A DNA stretch of 64,000 nucleotides from Pieris napi (taxonomy: Eukaryota; Arthropoda; Insecta; Lepidoptera; Pieridae). The notes under the pieces were generated by a model, which was given only the letters and a program-made list of their open reading frames with translations, ran no database searches and was not told where the DNA came from. Below are positions 59,901-64,000 of this stretch, in pieces (the stretch's first letter is position 1; every line of letters begins with the position of its first letter). The position numbers and the translations under genes are program-made. The stretch lies in the NCBI RefSeq assembly GCF_905475465.1, contig NC_062255.1:3162001-3226000 (forward strand). The letters run 5' to 3'.

Positions 59901-61079
59901 TTTATTTTATAGAACGTAAACAAATTGTTATTTTTAAGTTTAAGCTTTAAAAATTCATAAATTCTAGACCCTTCTTACTCAACGCTTCTGTAGACAAGAT
60001 GGCGTCGCACCAGTACCTATAAACACGTAAACAATTTCAAGGTTTGTACGTGATAATTTTCGTTCTATAATTTTCACAAATATAAATATATTATTCTTAA
60101 AAACATGGTATTTTTATACCGTCTATTAGCCTATTAACGCAACATAAACCGCGAAGCACAGTTTTAGTTTGTAAAACAACATTTTATTTATGTTTTTGAT
60201 GTTCGTTTCACATTTCATAAATTGCGTTGTTCATCAGAAATGTTGAATGTAATAATAATTACGTGGCTTATTAACACAATTATTGCGTTCATAGAGATTT
60301 CATCATTTAAAGTAATTGGTTTAATGTATTGAGCTAGTCCCGGCTTTACATGGCTGGAAATCGCTTTTATTTAAAAAAAAAGTGCGTGCGTATTAAGTAT
60401 ACAAGTCAAAAATGAAACTTCTTGGCAAACTAATTTTTAACTCGTGTCCGTATGTATAGAAATCTAAAACTTAGATTTCTGAGAATTAGAAGGAGGGAAA
60501 AATTTATTTCTCCGATAATAAAAACATATTGTGGCATTTAAATTTACAATTCGTCATTTGAGATTTCAATAAATTATTTTGCATAAAATATAGAATACTA
60601 TTATTTTATAAATTCTCTTTACCAAAACTTAATTTTGAAAATAGAATTTCTATGAGGTAATTCACCCTTCTCACTCTCTCTCAATCGGTCTCAATCACTC
60701 TCTCCCTTTTCTTCGACAAAAACGCTGCACATCTCCGTGACGTTCCGTAAAATTTTTACCCTCATGCGCTCAAAAATAGAGTACTTATAAATAATAGACA
60801 ATATAAATGAACCTAACACAGATACGAAGATATAAAATCGTGCCTCTTTATATAAGTATAGCTAGCACAGATAATAAACTAGTTATTTATGTAGGAAGTT
60901 TGGGTATATTGGAATGTTAATTAGGTTTTGTCTTATAACATATACAACCTTTTTAATACTTACAAAACAAAAAGTTTTTTACCAAATTAGAATGGCGCAG
61001 CGACCCTGAACGTTTTAGGAGCTAAATGGAATGCTGTAAAAAAAATTACAAAACATTTTACATTCGCGTTAATATACCT
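59901..61079. other. AT-rich spacer
   Basis: Only short low-complexity patches such as 'ctctctcaatcggtctcaat' (about 60675) are visible. No gene is supported. Confidence 0.4.
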
Positions 61080-61535
61080 ATCACGAAGTTCCCGATTGTG
61101 ACTCCGCGACTCTCATCTATAAAGTCCTGGATTCGTACCCCGGCTGTGCAACAATAGACTATTTGCGCATTTAACGGTGAAGAAAAACATTGCAAGGAAA
61201 CCGTCATGCCTTCCAAAAAGTCGAGCTAAGTGGCAAAGAAGGCTGATATGTCGGATACGCAACTTTAAATAAAATGATTACGAAACAGAGGTTTAGAGAT
61301 CTCACATATAAAAAAACCAATGGCGCTAAAACCTTTTAGGTCTGGGCCTCAGATTTCTGTATCGTGATAATTTGTTTTCAAGTAGGCAAGTAGGTGATCA
61401 GCCGTCTGTGCCTGACGGTCTACGGCATTCCGGTTTCCTCACGATGTTTTCGTTCACCGTACGAGCGATATTTAAATGCGCACATACAGCGGAATGGGAG
61501 TTCCTGAAGCTACTAGGCCAACACTGCTCAGATTT
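61080..61535. mobile_element. Two SINE family B fragments in opposite orientations
   Basis: 61080-61270 is a decayed plus-strand copy ('gactctcatctataaagtcc', 'atttaacggtgaagaaaaac'). 61318-61535 is a minus-strand copy ('taggtctgggcctcagattt', 'aggcaagtaggtgatcagcc'). Confidence 0.65.
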
Positions 61536-62001
61536 TCCATATAATCTGTTTAAATTTCTATATGGTTTTAATTTGATTGATCTGCTTCCGTTTAGTACCA
61601 ATTACGCCCACTAGGCTCCAATTGTCTATAGTTGATTGTTAACATCGTAGAAGTTGTTGAACGTACCAGTTTCGCAACTACCTATTACGTGATAGTAACA
61701 AAAACAATTGACAAACGTCTCCGATTTCGATCACAATTTCTTAATTCACTTTCCGCATGCCTAACTATTGAAAATATTACGCATGAGCAGGCATTTTGAA
61801 TAGTACGAGATTGGCAGCGTGCTAATCACGGGTAAATAAAAACTATAATCGAGAAAAAACTTTGATTTATTACACGTTTAGTTCGAATTACCACTGCACA
61901 TGGCTGTTTGCCGCAATTATTTTATATTAAATGAGATGGAAAATATCCCTGGATACTGGGGCTGGGGAGTAGATTGGAAAAAAGTGTTTTTTTTAGATTT
62001 T
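61536..62001. other. Spacer, nothing recognised
   Basis: No supported gene. The sequence is AT-rich and unique-looking on inspection. Confidence 0.35.
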
Positions 62002-62244
62002 TTATTGGACAATTGACACCAATTGTCCTAGTCCCATGCTAAGCTGGTGAAGCTTCTGTTATGGGTACTAGGCAACGGATATACATACATATTATAGATA
62101 GATAGACATATAAATACATATTTAAACACCCAAGACCTAAGCACAACACCTAAGCTCATCACATCGATGTTTGTCTCAGCCGGGGATCGAACCCGGGACC
62201 CATGGATTCGCAGTCGGGGACTAACCACTAGACCAATGAGCCGT
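62002..62244 (-). mobile_element. tRNA-derived SINE (family A), copy 3
   Basis: Inverted, with 'ccgggacccatggattcgca' and an inverted B box. It is highly similar to 15700-15933, including 'agatagatagacatataaat', and so probably a recent insertion. Confidence 0.85.
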
Positions 62245-62672
62245 CTACTTACTACTTACTTTATCGTTATCCTAATTATATTCTATTTTCTATACATTTG
62301 AAAACAGATACACGATATCTACACAGATAAATAAAAGATTCGCTGTTAAACGCTAGTAGATTGTCTATATTGGAAATGAAGAAAGTGTTGATGAAAAGAT
62401 TTTCTTTCTCATACAGATGTCTTACATAATTGAACGGCTTTCTATAGGTTATTTATTAAATTATACAATTTAAAATAATATATTTAAAACATGTCAATTT
62501 ACGCGCGACAAATGACATTTAAGGATTTCGCGCGTTTAAACTGGTTGTTTTCGACAATTCTTGATGGTACAATAGACGTTATATGCGACGCCCTGGTTAA
62601 TAAGAAACAAACGCCATGCTATACAAAAAAGATTTTAAGCAGTTTCAAAAAGTACAAAATTTTATATAATTA

Positions 62673-63014
62673 CTAGCTGACCTGGCAAACGTTTGTTTTG
62701 CCATGTATATTATTTCAAGGAAACATTTTTTTAGTTCAATAAAAATAACTATCTACAATAATTAAAGATAGGCATTGATCGTAGAGGGGTGAAAAATGGG
62801 AGGGGTTGTATGTATTTTTGTATGCTTTATCATAAAAAAGTATAATATAAAAACTAAACTTTTTTTTTTTTGGTGTGAACCCTTATCACTTAGGGGTTTG
62901 AAAGATACATAGTAGCCGATTCTCAGACTTACTGAATATGCATAAAAAATTTATAAGAATCGGTCGAGCCGTTTCGGAGGAGTATGGGAATGAACATTGT
63001 GACACGAGAATTTG
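62673..63014 (-). mobile_element. Helitron-like element, second family
   Basis: On the minus strand the end is GCCAGGTCAGCTAG before T (CTAG at 62673-62676, flank A62672). The body matches 50990-51265. The 5' TC terminus is not clear, so the right limit is approximate. Confidence 0.7.
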
Positions 63015-64000
63015 CTGTCAGTCGAAGAATAAGAGTAGAAATGGGTTCTTCCAGATATAGGAAATTATTAAAGTATATATAATAATTATAGCCTGGCTAG
63101 TCTTACGCCCAATATCAGTTTGTCTTGTTAAGTAGTTTGTGGGCAAAAAAAAACAAAATAGCTAAAAATACATATATAATTCCCGCCATTTTATTGCAGA
63201 GTATAAATCGTAAACGCCATGCCGAAGTTTTCCCGCCAATTATGTAATTTTATTTACGATTTACAAACAACCAGTGACAATTTACCATGGTGAAATGTTT
63301 CATTAGCTTAAATGGCTATATTGTGTTCCTTAACGCTCTTGTAGAACATGGTACTAGGGCTTAAAACTTGGCCAAACCGGACTGACAACCTTGCATCTGT
63401 CGAGGCCACTTTTTGTGCGTCAATTAAATGGCCAATAGTCGATACCTTATTGCAAAAAGCTACAGCTTTATAAAGCAACGCGCCCTTTGAAGTATGACTC
63501 AACATTTAACATAAAATTGCTTTTAGGCTGGTTTAAATTTTTATTTATATCTTCTTGTTTGTTATCTATGGATTTTAAAAATGTTTGGCTTGTAGTCTGT
63601 TAAAATAAATAAATATACTCTATATTTATAACACATATTTTGATGGTCCTATATACAAAGTCTCATCTGTAATTGTTAGGAGATGTATATATGAGACCAG
63701 ATTTTTATTGAACAGTAGATAAATATGCTACTAACTATAGGTTAGTTAGTAGCTATATAGCGGTAACTATATAAACCTATAACCTATTTATTGCCGAGTA
63801 AATAGCTAAACATTAGTCAAGTCTATTAGTTCTAGGTAAAGATTAGTTTAAAAAGGGTATCACGAAGTGATACATCCATTATACATATCTACATCCATAA
63901 TAATCCAGTACAAATAAATGAAGGTTAAATTAATTGTAGTAATTAATTATTTTCCAATGAAGTCAACCACCTCAACCGGCATTATGAGTTCAAGGTTCGT
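63015..64000. other. AT-rich right margin
   Basis: No gene is supported. A short imperfect hairpin is at about 63728-63755 ('ctactaacta'...'ttagttagtag'). Confidence 0.35.

Overview
This is an AT-rich, repeat-laden animal chromosome segment, almost certainly from a moth or butterfly. The genes have insect-type splice structures. The mobile elements match families I know from Lepidoptera: tRNA-headed SINEs, short Helitron-like elements ending in CTAG, non-LTR tails with the 'gaagagatcgct' motif, mariner/Tc1 relics and PIF/Harbinger-type MITEs. I assembled every exon by eye from reading frame, splice sites and family motifs. No database search was run.

Layout. (1) 1-12185: repeats, plus a terminal exon of a serine-protease-like gene with a broken active-site motif (3095-3352) and a 1.5-kb deleted Harbinger element (4458-5952). 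(2) 12186-22033, + strand: a ten-exon cytochrome P450 of the CYP4 clan, 486 aa, with introns full of transposons and a truncated 5S rRNA copy. (3) 23557-26148, + strand: an intronless 863-aa WDR33, the polyadenylation-signal-binding subunit of CPSF. (4) 27175-38856, + strand: Smoothened in ten exons, 748 aa, with a Frizzled-type cysteine-rich domain, seven membrane segments and two PKA/CK1 phosphorylation clusters in a short C-tail. (5) 43129-46470, - strand and convergent with smo: a four-exon, 524-aa coiled-coil protein ending in a GRIP-like domain, probably quick-to-court. (6) 46471-64000: no convincing host gene, only layered transposons and AT-rich sequence.

The four complete host genes do not form a functional unit: detoxification or hormone oxidation, mRNA 3'-end formation, Hedgehog signalling and Golgi/vesicle biology. 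The clearest unusual signal is in the mobile DNA. One tiny inverted-repeat family has inserted twice, each time inside a dead mariner/Tc1 transposase and each time with a 3-bp CWG duplication. Other notable items are a fold-back mariner with a duplicated end, nested MITEs, an inverted-repeat element flanked by 24-bp direct repeats, and a perfect palindrome spanning a stop codon.
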